A stretch of 64,000 nucleotides of DNA from Brasenia schreberi (Eukaryota > Streptophyta > Magnoliopsida > Nymphaeales > Cabombaceae), in the NCBI GenBank assembly GCA_036023115.1, contig JAYKKT010000089.1, forward strand, positions 9,217,501 to 9,281,500, written 5' to 3'. The notes under the pieces are model-generated. The model saw only the letters and a list, made by a program, of their open reading frames with translations, made no database searches and was not told where the DNA came from. Position numbers and translations under genes: made by a program. Shown here one piece after another: positions 28,961 to 42,066 of this stretch; the stretch's first letter is position 1, and the number at the start of each line of letters is the position of its first letter.

Positions 28961-29215
28961 TATCCTCACAGCCAAATATGGATATGCTTGATTAAGGATT
29001 CTTCAGTTTCTTGCTGATTAAGAGGTCTTTTCACCATAGACGAATACAAAGGTACTTTTGAAGTAAGAATTCTGGCCAGGCCAAAATGGACCATAAACTG
29101 ATGTAGATTATCAAAAGTTTCTTTAGTTTATTTTGAATGGAAACATAACACGCGCAACATGAAGGAGCAGCATGTGAAAGAGATCGGACATGTCTTCCTG
29201 TTTCCATGATTAATG
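28961..29215. other. Intron sequence between two copia elements
   Basis: About 250 bases of intronic sequence separate the two elements; nothing is recognised in them. Confidence 0.6.
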
Positions 29216-32200
29216 TGTAAATTGTTGTCGATAATCAAAGGTTGAAGTGTCCACGAACCGATTTGTCAAAGCGCCAAGAGTCAAATCATCCAAATATGGA
29301 TGTCACACACAAATATCAATATCTCAACAAGAATGCGGAAGCAAGTCAAACACCAAGCAAAAGCTGTGCAAAGACAGCATAATTTATTCATGAGTGAGTG
29401 GGGTATTTATAGGGATTTCATATGTACATGACAATAAAGAAAATTAGAGGAAAACCAGCCTTGAAGGCTGGCTGCTGTCCATCGGCTAGTTAACTAGCCG
29501 TTGGAGGCAAGTTCACTGATCCCTTAGGCCCTAGTGGCTTAGGCCAGTCTAGCCCCAACCACGGGCTCTAATGGCTCGTACCTATTACAATTAACACCCC
29601 CCCTCAAACTTACGGGGTATATACCGGAAGTTTGTCTAACAAAAATTGAAAACGCGTGCCCGAGAGAGATTTAGTGAAGAAATCTGCTAGTTGCATCTCA
29701 TATGTGACATAACACAATGTTATCTTCTTCTTCAAACATTCTTCACGAACAAAATGGCAATCCATCTCGACGTGTTTCGTCATTTCATGCAATGTGTTAT
29801 TGGAGGCAATGTACATTACGCTTTTGTTGTCACAATACATGGTGACAGGATATTGCAAAGTAACTCCCATATCACCTAAAATAGTTGTAATCCAAGAAAT
29901 CTCCGTAGCAGCAGTAGCCATGGCTTGATATTCAGCTTCAGTGGATGATAGCGACACTTTCTGTTGCTTCTTACACTTCAAAGAGATAAGTGATTCACCT
30001 AGAAAAACACAAAAACCAGTTGTAGAGTGTCTGTCGTTGACATCTCCACCCCATTTAGCATCCGTATATACAGTTAAATCAAAAGACGAAGAAGAAGTTA
30101 AGAAAACCCCCTTGTTAGAAGTATTTCTAACATATCGAATGATGCATAAAACAACACACATATGAACAGAAGTTGGTGCCTACTGAAATTGACTCGTTGT
30201 ATGAACTGCATGAGAAATATCTGGTATGGTAATAGTGAAATATACCAAGCTCCGAACAATAGCACGATATAAGTAGGATCCACAGTGCGAAACCATCGAA
30301 GAAGAAAACTTTGCATTAACTTCAATGGAGTGTCTACAATGCAATATCGCAAGTCTAGCTCGTCAAGAATATCTCGTAACATTTATCGAGAAAGTTAAGA
30401 TAACCTCCTGGGTGAGAAGCACTGGAATACCCAAGAACATCGTAAAGAACCCAAATCCTTTCCATTTCAAACCGTATATACAATAACTCTGCCTTTCAAA
30501 CCGAATATATCAACATTATCGTACACGTTGATAAGCATGTCATCAACATATAGAGACAAATAATGCAGACTCGCATCGCACTTTACAAAATGCAAGTAAT
30601 CACGACCATATTTATCAACTATGACACGAGAGATCACAACCATCACTAATTAAGTTTGATCAAATTTTTTATGCACATTTGTTTAGTGTGCTTGTTTCGA
30701 GACCATATAATGATTTTCTCAAGTTATAGCATACCTTATTTTCTTGTCAGAATTTTTCACTAGTTGTACCATATAAACTTCTTCGCTTTGAAGATCTTCA
30801 TTCAAGTTAAGGCATTTTTAACATCAAGTTGAAAGATATGCCATCGACGAACCGAAGCTACCGTAATAAGAGTACGAATAGTAGTCATTTTTGCAACATG
30901 AGCAAATGTCTCTCATAATCCATACCATACCGTTGAGAATACCCTTTGCAACTAACCTAGCTTTGTATCGCTCAATAGATCCATCGACTAATTAGTCTTG
31001 ATTTTATATACCCAACGACAACCAACAATGCCCTTACTCAGAGGTAGAGGAACCAAGTCCCAAGTACTTGTCATTTTGTGCAAAGCGTAAAGTTCCTCAT
31101 CCATAGCTGTCACAAAGAGGATCAAGAATAGCTCTTTATAGGAAGAGTGGCTCGTAGAGACAATGAATAAGCTAAAAAGGAAGAAAAGATGAAGAATAAC
31201 AAGAATAAGCAAAATCTCGGGTAACTTTGTGGACTTACGAATGCGTATGGATCGGGACGTATGGTGGATCCACATCTCGACTCGTACAGAGCTCGAGGGA
31301 CCATAGGAGAAGAGGAAGCTCGTGATGTGCCGGAGAGTAAAGTGTCGCATTCAGAAGGGTATTTGAAGTACTAGGAACCCGAGATGACAACTATCGAATC
31401 CTCGTAAAAGGATCTATACGAATAAGGTCGATCTAATCAAACCATGAAAGTGGATGGAATAGAAAAGAAAGGTATATGCTCAAGAAAAACAACATGACGA
31501 GACACATAAAGTTTCTGAAGTTATTGGATCAAAACAACGATACCTTTTTTACCTTTACCATAACCAAGAAAGACACAAATAAGTGTAAATTGAGAGGATA
31601 ACTTTACGTTCTACATGAGGACGAAGAAATTAAAACAAGTACAACCAAAAACTCTAAAGAAAGAATAATCCCGGGAGCATACCCATACAACTTTTCAAAG
31701 GGAGACAAACCCAAATATGAGAAGATGGAATTGTATTAATCAAACTTACAAGCAAGAAGAACAAACCTTTCACCCCAGAAACACACTAGAACAGGTAGCA
31801 TGACAATAAGAGAGAATGAGCAGCTTCAACAATGTGCCTATGTTTTCTCTCAGCCAACACCATTTTACCAAATGAGTATCCTCGTATATGAAGTTCGGTG
31901 AAACGGTTCCATACGAAGGGGCAAAGCAAGCTCGCAAAATTTATTAGAGGTATATTCCCCACCCAAATCATACACCTAAAACATTTAATAATAGCGAGAA
32001 TGTATCGAGTTTTAACAAGAGTCCTCTAATGTTCTTATAGATCTCGAAAGAATTTGAGACGATGTTTCATTAAGTATAAACCCGACGAAATAACGTAGTA
32101 TGATTATCCCAATGAAAACATACATATTAGGGACCCAGACCTCCTTTTTTTTGTAACAGGACGAAGGTCCCTATTACATCGAAATGAATCAAAATCAAAA

Positions 32201-33968
32201 GGAGAATAAGAAAACGAGAATTACTTGATTAAAAGGGTAAAGTCGAGAAAATTTTTTCTAGTTTACATCCACTACAATGGAAATATCGTGAGTTTGCAAA
32301 TTTTCCTAAAGCCCCTGGTGGAAGCCAGAAAACCTCGAAACGAGAAGATGCGACACATTACGACCTGACTTGACGAAAGTCATAAATAAAAACTAGAAGA
32401 AGAATGGACTCAAAACTTAAAAGAAGATAAATCAACACGTGGTGCGACAGTGTGCACAGCTCATCCAAAATGAACAACCGACACTTTTAACTCATCCAAA
32501 ATATATAGCCCCCTCCCTACTACCGTCCTAACTGCATTAGTGATTGGAAAATGTGTCACTGAAGTTTTTTTTTTTTTTATTCAAAAAGGGGATGGGTCTT
32601 TTTTTTTTTTTTCTTTTTTTAGTTATAGTGACATTAGATATGTTTTCTTTTTTAGCAATCGAAATGAGTGTGGGTTAGGAAAATACAATGGGTGGAGTAG
32701 GTGAGAGGGTGAATGTGATGACAAAGGAGGGAGAAAGCTGTGTAAAGGGGTCTTTTATTATTTTTTATTTATTTATTTTTTAAATTTTTTTATTTAATTT
32801 TATATATATATATATATTTAACTCAAATAAAATTAGTGTTCACACACATAACCTCCATAACAAGATGAGCCAAAAACGAGTCTCCTCTAGGTATAGGTTG
32901 TCTATGTATTAAATTTGATCTAATATTTTCAAATTCATCTCTTAACCCACGCATTAACAAAAAAAATATTGATTATTCAAAAACTCTTGAAATTCGTCTA
33001 ATTTTTGAAGTTTCACAAATTTATCAAAGCTCCTAAGTTGAGTCCATAATCCCAAAAACTCATTATGATAGTCTCTAATTCTTAAATTTTCTTGTTTAAG
33101 CATTATCAACCTTTCCATCAAATCAATTTGAAAGACAAAATCATCTTGAGAATGAAGTTTTTTCAAATATTCTCAAGTTTCAAATGTAGTTTCGAAAGCA
33201 CTAATTCTATTTCTAAGCTTGTCATCTATATTTTGACAAATAATCCAAGTAATTTTAGCATTCATTTTTTTCCATGATTTTAAGTCTTGCTTATATTTTT
33301 CATGAGCTTTAACAATCTCATCATCATTCAAACCATCAATATTCAAAATCGGTTCTTTTATTGTTCCATCAATATAATCCCAAAAATATTTTGACAAAAA
33401 ATATTTTTTCATGATCCTTGCCCAACTTTGATAGCATTTTGGATCAAGGATGCATCTAAATGTCTCATTTTTGCTTTTCATTTTATGCAAAATCAAAAGA
33501 TTTAGACTAACCTCAAGTTTGATGATTTCTCGAAATTTGCACTCGTGGCACACTTCTCAATGCATTCGATTTCTTCGATCCAAGGCTATGATACCATATA
33601 AATTGTTGTCGATAATCAAAGGTTGAAGTGTCCACTAACCGATTTGTCAAAGTGCCAAGAGATCAAATCATCCAAATATGGATGTCACACACAAATATCT
33701 CAACAAGAATGCGAAAGCAAGTCAAACACCAAGCAAAAGTTGTGCAAAGACAATATAATTTATTCATAAGTGAGGGGTATTTATAGGGATTTCATATGTA
33801 CATGACAATAAAGAAAATTAGAGGAAACCCAACCTTGAAGGCTGGCTGCTGTGCACAGGACTGCACAGCAGTCCAACGGCTAGTTGACTGGCCCCTCAGG
33901 CCCTAGTGGCCTGGGCCATTCTAGCCCCAAACACGGGCCCTAATGGCCCGTACCTATTACAATTAACA
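29216..33968 (-). mobile_element. Ty1/copia retrotransposon 2, complete, with target duplication
   Basis: In minus orientation the 5' LTR is 33597-33968 and the 3' LTR 29216-29596. They begin TGTTAATTGTAATAGG; the 3' LTR ends TTTACA (TTTATA in the 5' LTR). The 5-bp duplication taatg is exact at 29211-29215 and 33969-33973. The primer site tggtatcatagcc (33584-33596 reversed) is initiator-Met type with one change, and the polypurine tract lies at 29597-29605. The RNase H end is open for 183 codons (29610-30161; YTDAKWGGD, SLSSTEAEYQA, ADFFTKSL). A gag part is open at 32954-33553. The integrase and RT between them are riddled with stops. The same strand as the host gene means its LTR signals could affect the host transcript. 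Confidence 0.92.
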
Positions 33969-35203
33969 TAATGTGAGGTATGGGCCATTTGGCATCATTG
34001 TTCTAAAAAATCAAATCACAATAAAATACTCTTTTATTGAACTAAGTTCATGGAAGGATACTGGAGGAAGAGCTAAGGCGTTAAGAAACTCCCTTGAAAA
34101 CACAATACATGTGATTTTTCATGACTATAATGTAGTTAATTGTCTGGCAAGTGAAAATTAATGCCACATGCAATCTGATTGAAGTAAAAATTTATAATAA
34201 GCTTACCAGGATACATAGTCTGCCACATATTACTCAAGCATGTTTTCAAAAATGGGAAGTATGAAGGCCTAGAAGTTAGAGCATTACCACCCCAATTTCC
34301 TCCGGATAATTTCCTTTGTTGGGTAAGCGGTTCCCTTTGCCAATTTTAGCACGAAAAGTCACATGATTGAAGATTTTCAAAAACAAGTAAGAGACAAGGT
34401 TGAATATTTGATATGGTAGCGAAGTAAAATAACACCATGCCTAATTCGTGCTCCCCATGGGAATCACTGAAAACTATTAACTTTCATGCACAGTTCAAGT
34501 TCACTCTCTCAACTAGACCGTAATGTTGGGAGGAATTAGTTAGAAAGCCACCTGACCAGCAGGAACACTAAGGTCACCAGTAAGCTTTACAGCTTCAACA
34601 TACTCAAAAAATTCTACGCTTGAGCCCTTCTCAAGTTCTTCTGTAGTTTGCCAATGGCCATATTTTCGCTTCAATTGTACCACCTCAGACCCATAGGGTC
34701 CAAATGCTCCAATATACAACCCTGTTCTTCAACAAACAGGAATGACTTAGAAGTCTGAGACATTTGCTGTGCTATCATTCATATGAAACTAACTTGACTG
34801 CGAAGTCGTACCAGCAAAAGGGTCTAAGCCTTCACTATCTTGGACTATGCGTTGAAAAATAGAGCTGCCAGGTAGTCTATTCCATTTCTCAGCCTGAGCT
34901 ACTGCAAGCTTAACAATCTCCTTCAGGCCTCTAGATACCTGGAAAGAAAGAGAATAAACAGAGATATGAGCTCATGAATGTACATTAATATATATAAACG
35001 TGCTCCTGCACACCTCAGATAGTGTGCACTCATGCCACCCATTTTCTTTCTGGAGGAAGAAGTGTCATTCAAAAGGTTGTTTGCAAAAATGAAAACTGTA
35101 ACCATATCACACTCCTGTCCCCAAAAAGAAAGGGGGGCAGGAATGCACACCATCAAAGGTGTGTAAGAACAAGATTCTCTCCCTCACTCTCTTTCGCTTT
35201 CTC

Positions 35204-35206
35204 TCC

Positions 35207-35251
<45 letters not shown>
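35204..35251. repeat. (CT)n-(TA)n microsatellite
   Basis: A compound dinucleotide array in intron 6 of the EXECUTER-like gene. Confidence 0.9.
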
Positions 35252-35252
<1 letters not shown>

Positions 35253-35397
35253 TGTAATGACAGATAGGTCACTCATTAAAGCTAAAAAGATAGGCAGCAA
35301 ATGTACCATATAAGATGTGCATTTGGCTTTATTGAAAGTCCTCGCTCATATCAAATGTGGAAGTGATAAATACTAGAAAGTAAAATAGGATATCATG

Positions 35398-38310
35398 TGT
35401 TAGCAAATGTAGCAGGGCCTGGCCCATCAGCCACCAGGGCCAGGCCCCTAGCTGTTTGGGGCCCAACGGTCACCTGGCCCCCAACGGCTAGAATTTCTAG
35501 CGGTTGGAGGCTGGTTGTGACTAGCCTCCTTCCCCTCTTTTTCCTCTCTCTTACTCTCGTTCTCTTCTATAATACCTCACTCATGTAATTGTTTTTTGCC
35601 TTTATGTGATAATTCAATAATATTGATTTTCATTATTTTAGTGTCTTTTGTTGCACTTATGTGATTATAACCTTTTTCAAGGCTTTGTGTTTGACGAATT
35701 GAGGTGATATTTGTTCATCAATCTTTCGTTGCTATATTTAAGCATTAACTTTATTACATAATATCAGAGTCATTTGTGATTTTGAGAACATTATTCGTCG
35801 CCTTGAGAAGTGTGTCGATCATATCTTTGACCTTATTGTAACTTTACCTCTTTAGATTTTTTTTCTCCTTTAAATATGTATGATAAAGGGGTTTAACTTT
35901 CGTTTAACATCTTTGAACTACAAAACATGGCCCAATCCATGGAAAACTATCTATATTTTAAAAAGTTATGAGGCTATGTAATTGGTCCGAAAGTAGAACT
36001 CTCCATAATGTCACACTTGAGCAAAAAGAGAAATATGAAGGAGGTCATAGAACAATCCTATGGGTACTCATTAATAATGTAAATGAGTATACTAGGCACA
36101 CTTTAGCTGATTTTACCAAACACTAGAGAAGCATGGGAATACTAAAAAAAAATTCCATGTTCAAAATGATGTTCCTCATAAAATGGCATTAAGAGACAAA
36201 TTGGCCTCACTTAGATAGAAGATAAAGGGGTAAATAAATTTTTTGATGAATGTTTCAATATTTTGAATCAATTGAATGGTTATAAAAAAATGTACACAAT
36301 ATCTTAGTGAGTTACAATATGAGCATAATGAGAAATTTGAATATTAATTCCTCAAAACCCTTCGGAAAGAATTTGAAGGGATAAGATCATCCCTTATTCA
36401 TCAGAAACCTTTTTCTACCAAAGAAAAGGTTCTTACCAATCTTCAAATTGATAAAACAATAATGAATGAAGCAAGACTTCAAAAAGATACCGCCCTAGCC
36501 GCATCTAGACTTGGAGCAAACTTGAAAACATATAGGCCTCCTCACTTCAAAAGCAAAGGATCAAGCGAGACTACAAGAGAAGTTGTATGTTATTTTTGTA
36601 AAGAGAATAGTCGTATAAGGCCGAATTGTCTAAAATTTAAAAAAAATGGCCTTAGTAGAAGAGCAAGCCTCCTCCTCTATTTTTGCTCTTCAAGAAAAAG
36701 TGAAGATACTCAAGCCCACGTAAAAGAGAAAGCAACGGTTGATACGGTTTGCTCTTCTTCAATAAAGAAACTTAAGGTATACTTCTTGACTTCTTGATTT
36801 GGGTGCTTCCTTCCATATGACTTATAACGAAAATTTTTAAAGGCATGTGTTAGAAAAAGCCCCTATCGTGTGTTTATACTGCATGGAACAAAATTGAATG
36901 TTGATAAAATTGGTTGACTTACAAAATAAAAATATTGAAATTTCCAAAATCAGTGTTCCAAAACTAAATTTAAACTTGCTTTAAGTGTCTTAAATTTCAG
37001 ATAATAATTGTATTATAACTTTTTCTTCCACGGAATGGATTATAATGGATTGTCTTTCCAAGAAAGTGATTGGGCGTGGCCATAGAGAGGGCGGACTTTA
37101 TGTCGTGGACTATTTACATAGCATAGGATATATAAATGTTTTGTCTAATGATGCTCTTCTATAACATAAAAGATTAGGACATCTTAATGTTCAAAAATTG
37201 TATCAATGGCCTCTTAAAATAAAGATTATTGATAATTTCTCTTGCAAAGATTGTATTCTTAGACAAAATACAACACCTTACTTTTTTAAACAAAACAAAT
37301 GTTACTACGAAATTTCTTAAAATTATCCACTCATATGTATGGGGACCCTCACCTGTTTTATCCAAAGGGGGGATTTCTTACTCTTATTTCATAGATGATT
37401 TTACTAGGTATCTATGGGTGTATCTTTTGAAAGCAAAATCCAATGTTTTTCAAAATTTTATTATTTTTTATAATCTTGTAAAAAACCAATTTAACTATGA
37501 AATAAAGAGCTTTAGAATTGATTGAGGAGGGGAGTTTATTTCTAAAGAATTCAAAAACTATCTTTACAAATTTAGAATTCTTTATCAAACTTCTTTCACT
37601 AAGACTCCCAACAAAATGAGATTTCAAAACGAAAATATCATCATATTCTAGAAACGACTAGGACCTTACTACTATCTAGCGGTATTCCTAAAAATTTTTG
37701 AGCAAAAACTATTATGACTGTTATTTATTTAATTAATCGTATGCTCTCTTCATTTTTGCAAAACATGTATACTGTACAAAAATTCTTTAAAATTACTCTT
37801 AACTATTCTAGACTAAATTTTTAGATGTAAATGTTTTGTTTATAATGACAAATATGACAAGCTATCTTCTGGTGCTATCGAATGTGTATTTTTAGGATAT
37901 GGGATAAATAAGAAAGGATATAAGTATTATGATTTTAAAAATGACAAGCTCTATGTATCCATCGATGTCAAATTTTTTGACAATGAATATGTATTTAAAA
38001 GTTTAGATGATGTCAAATCTATGGATGACTTCCTATTCCTTTTTAAATGATATTTTAGGAGATGATGTGATCAATATAAAAAATGATCAAGATGTACACA
38101 TGTCTCCAAGATATCCCATCGTTCCTTTTGAAAAATATTACTCTAGAAGAACTTCTAAGTTCTAACATCATACCATCCATGCCTAGAAGATCCAGTCGTG
38201 ACTCTAGACCTCCACCATGATTTGTCTCCTATGATAATTTCTCACCTAGACATATAGCTCTTTTGACCACCATTACAATCATAAAGGAACCTACATCTTT
38301 TCTTATCTAG
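35398..38310 (+). mobile_element. Ty1/copia retrotransposon 3, 3'-truncated and decayed
   Basis: The 5' LTR is 35398-35758 (TGTTAGCA...TTACA), followed by a mutated primer site taatatcagagtca. Gag remnants run from about 35900 to 36800, with a zinc-knuckle-like CYFCKENSRIRPNC at about 36590. Integrase remnants follow (DDFTRYLWVYLLKAKSN, about 37390; RCKCFVYND, about 37825). Homology fades at about 38310, before RT, RNase H and the 3' LTR, and is followed by a (GA)n array. It sits antisense in intron 6 of the EXECUTER-like gene. Confidence 0.82.
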
Positions 38311-38372
38311 ATTTGCTAGTAGATTTCTGTTTTCTTGAAGAAGCACCTCAAATTATAATCTTGTATCAGGGG

Positions 38373-38374
<2 letters not shown>

Positions 38375-38422
<48 letters not shown>
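38375..38422. repeat. (GA)n microsatellite
   Basis: About 24 GA units at the broken end of copia element 3. Confidence 0.95.
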
Positions 38423-38424
<2 letters not shown>

Positions 38425-38462
38425 ATGAGATATTCGCTGTTCCCCAATGCCCAGTCCCCGCT

Positions 38463-38520
38463 ATGTATGACCCAGTGAGTGGTAGTTTGAATGCACTTTA
38501 ACTACCACTCACTGTCATAC
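38463..38520. repeat. Near-perfect hairpin, 23 bp stem
   Basis: The arm atgtatga-cc-cagtgagtggtagtt pairs with aactaccactcactg-tcatacat. The two segments are perfect (15 and 8 bp), separated by a two-base bulge, with a loop of about 12 bases. It may be the core of a small MITE or a foldback transcript. No TIR or target duplication is defined. Confidence 0.8.
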
Positions 38521-38629
38521 ATGGTGGGGTATTTTTTTCAGTGACTGTGCCCCATATGCATAAATGGTAGTATTTTCTCAAATGCATAGACATCAAGAAA
38601 CAACTGACAAGATACATTTGTAGGCTGCA

Positions 38630-38786
38630 GATGGAACACCAAAAGTTATCTCCTGGATGGAGTAGCATCTGTTTTCAGCTTCAGAAAGAATCACCTCACA
38701 TCATTCAAATGGAACAAAATCTATCTCCTAGATGGAATATCCATCTGTTATCAACTTCAGGAGAAAGAATCTCCTTATCAAAATCA
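38630..38786. repeat. Two diverged tandem units of about 78 bp
   Basis: Units at about 38630-38708 and 38709-38786 share atggaacamaa, tatctcctrgatgga, catctgttwtca and cttcag, then agaatc. LINE copy D inserted at the end of the second unit. Confidence 0.65.
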
Positions 38787-38788
38787 TG

Positions 38789-41700
38789 CACAACAACAAC
38801 AACTAAGCCTTTTCCCATACTAGACGGGGTCGGCTACATGGATTCTTTGTTTCCACAGATCTCTATCGTGTGCCATGTTAGCAGTTAACTCACAATAAGC
38901 TAGATCATTCTTTATTGTTTCTTTCCAACACTTTTGTGGTCGTCCTCTACCTCTTTTAATACTTTCCAAATTTAGTTTTTCTAACCTTCTTACAGGTTCT
39001 TCTTTTGATCTTCTTTCTATATGTCCAAACCATCTTAAACGATGTTCTCTCATTTTATCCTCTATTGGTGCCACTCCTAATTTGTTTCTAATAACCTCAT
39101 TATGTATACGGTCTTTTCTTGTATGACCACTCATCCATCTCAACATCTTCATTTCTGTCACTGACATCTTTTGTACATGTTGATGATTAACTGCCCAACA
39201 CTCAGAACCATAAAACATGGTAGGCCTAACTGCTGCTCTATAATATTTACCTTTTAATTTTAATGGTATCTTCTTATCACAAAGAATACCTTATGCTCCT
39301 CTCCATTTTAACCAACCAGCATTAATTCTATGTGTAACATCTCCATAAATTCTTCCATCACTTTGAAAAATTGACCCTAGGTATTTAAAAGTTTCCTTTT
39401 GGGGAATGCAATGTGTGCCAATTTTAATTTCTATGTCCTCTAAAGTAGCCAAATGATCAAACTTACATTCCATATATTCTGTCTTTGTTCTACTAAGTTG
39501 GAGGCCTTTGTTTTCTAATGTTTCTCTCCATAGTTCCAATTTTCTATTAACTTTTTCCTTAGACTCCTCCACTAATACAATGTCATCTGCAAATAACATA
39601 CACCAAGGTACTTCATCTTGAATATGTTTTGTTAACTCATCCATCACCGTTATAAATAAGTATGGACTTAAAGTTGATCCTTGATGTAACTCAATATTAA
39701 CTTCAAAGAAGTCTGTCGTTCCTTCATGAGTCCTCACACATGTTTTTGCACCATCATACATGTCTCTTATAAGGTTAATATATGTCAATGGGATACCTCT
39801 TTTTTCCAAAGTTCTCCAAAGAACCTCTCTCGGTACCCTATCATAAGCTTTTTCTAGATCAATAAATATCATGTGAAGGTCTTTCTTTTTTATTCTAAAA
39901 TGTTCCATAAGACGTCTCAAAAGGTGAATCGCTTCAATAGTAGATCTACCTGGCATAAATCCAAATTGGTTCTCTATTGTACTTGATACTTGTCTTAACC
40001 TACGTTCGATAATTCTTTCCCATAATTTCATAGTGTGACTCATTAACTTGATACCTCGATAATTCGCACAATTTTGAATGTCTCCCTTGTTCTTATATAC
40101 GGGTATAAGTGTACTTGCTCTCCATTCCTCGGGCATCTTTTGGTTTTTCCATATTTCATTAAATAGTCTTGTGAGCCAAGTGATTCCTATTTCTCCTAGT
40201 ATTTTCCAAACTTCTATAGGAATATTATCTGGTCCTACCGATTTACCACTCTTCATATGTTTAAGAGCCTCTTTGACTTCATTCTTTTGAATACGTCGGT
40301 AGAAATTGTGGTTTATATACTTTTCTGACTTGGCTAAATCTCCTAAACTAATACTAACATCTTTATTTTCATTAAAAAGATTATAAAAATAGTTTTTCCA
40401 TCTATTTCTTATATCATCATTTGCCACTAGAATTTTTTCATCCTCGTCTTTTATGCATCTAACATAATTAAGATCTTTAGTTTTCTTATCTCTAGCCCTA
40501 GCTATCCTAAAAATATCTCTTTCACTCTCTTTTGAGTTGAGTTTTTTATATAAGTCATCCCAAATCTTAGCTTTTGCTTCACTAACGGCCTTTTTTGCTT
40601 CCTTCTTTGCTTTCTTATAAGCTTCTAAAGTTTCACTAGTTTTCTTAGCATAATGTAATTTGTAACATGCCCTCTTTGCCTTGATTTTATTTTGTACTAC
40701 TTCACTCCACCACCAAGCTTCTTTTTGTGCCGGTACACCTCCCTTAGATACCCCTAACACATCTTTCGCCACTTTCCTAATATATATAGCCATATTGTTC
40801 CACATATCAGAGGGTGTACCAACATAATTCCAAACATCTCCTTGAAGGACTTTCTGTTTAAATATATCTTCTTTCTCGCTTTTGAGGTTCCACCATTTAG
40901 TCTGAATAGCTCGATGCACTCTTTTCTTCTTTGTCCATTTTTTTATTTGTAAATCTATAACTAAAAGTCGATGTTGGGTGGTTAAGTTTTCTCCTGGAAT
41001 TACCTTACAATCTTTACAACACGCTCTATCTTTTTTTCTACAAATAAAGTAATCAATTTGTGTTTGTGATAAGCCACTCTTATAAGTAATTAAATGTTCA
41101 TCTCATTTTTTGAAGATTGTATTAACTAAAAAGAGATCAAATGACATAGCAAAATTTAAAATCTCCCTACCTTCCTCGTTTATATCCCCATAACCAAAGT
41201 TTCCATGAATCCCTTGATATCCTAATGCCTCTTTACCGACATGTCCATTTAAATCTCCTCCTAAACAAATCATCTCTCTTTGTGGAATCTTTTGAAACAC
41301 CTTATCTAACTCTTCCCAAAAAACTGTCTTTATACTATCTTCTAGTCCTACTTGGGGTGCGTAAGTACAAACTATATTCAAAACCTCTACTCCAAACACT
41401 AATTTCAATGTCATGATTCGGTCACCATATCGTTGTATGTCTACTACACTCTCCTTTAAATCTTTATTTATGATAATACCAACTCCGTTTCGAGCCTTTT
41501 CTTTACCTGAGTACCATAATTTAAAACCTGTATCCTCTATCTCCTTTGCTTTTTCTCCAACCCATTTTGTCTCTTGTAAACATAGAATATGAATCTTTCT
41601 CCGAATCATAGTATCTACCACCTCCATTAGCTTACCCGATAATGTTCCGATATTCCAAGAACCAATACGAATCTTATTATCTAGGACTAGCTTCCTTACC

Positions 41701-42066
41701 CCCCACATCCGTCCATAATCAAAATGCGGAGACCCTCTCTGAAAAATTTTCACTACATTCGGGCGGCAATGTAGCGGGACTAACTTCTTTACCCACACCC
41801 GTCCATGATATGAGAACCCTCTCTGCAATTGATTCACTATATTCGGGCGAAAATGTAGTGGCCCTTGCTTACTTCTTACTGCATTCGGGCTCTGCAGCAC
41901 GTTGCTAAGCGGGGACGCCCCAAAGCAATGCTCATAATTTTTGTAATCCATATTGTAGAAATCCGACGAAGTTTTACGCTGGCTGTCGGAAGCCTAACAC
42001 AACCCTCCTCCTTTATCCGGGCTTGGGACCGGCAATGCAAGGGTGATCCCTTACATGGGCGGAGTT
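38789..42066 (-). mobile_element. RTE-clade LINE, copy D, full length, young
   Basis: A 3278-bp element flanked by the perfect 17-bp duplication tccttatcaaaatcatg (38772-38788 and 42067-42083). It begins AACTCCGCCC, a 5' terminus shared with copy E at 48272, and ends with the (TTG)n tail. One ORF starts at 41951: endonuclease (IGSWNIGTL, LQETKW, YAPQ, GGDLNGHVG), then linker, RT ([37 protein letters not shown]) and a C-terminal zinc-finger-like region ending at 38820. The whole 1043-codon frame is interrupted only by TGA at 41103-41105 and TAA at 39291-39293, with no frameshifts. It lies in intron 6 of the EXECUTER-like gene on the same strand, its 5' duplication starting about 28 bases after the exon 6 donor. 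Confidence 0.95.
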
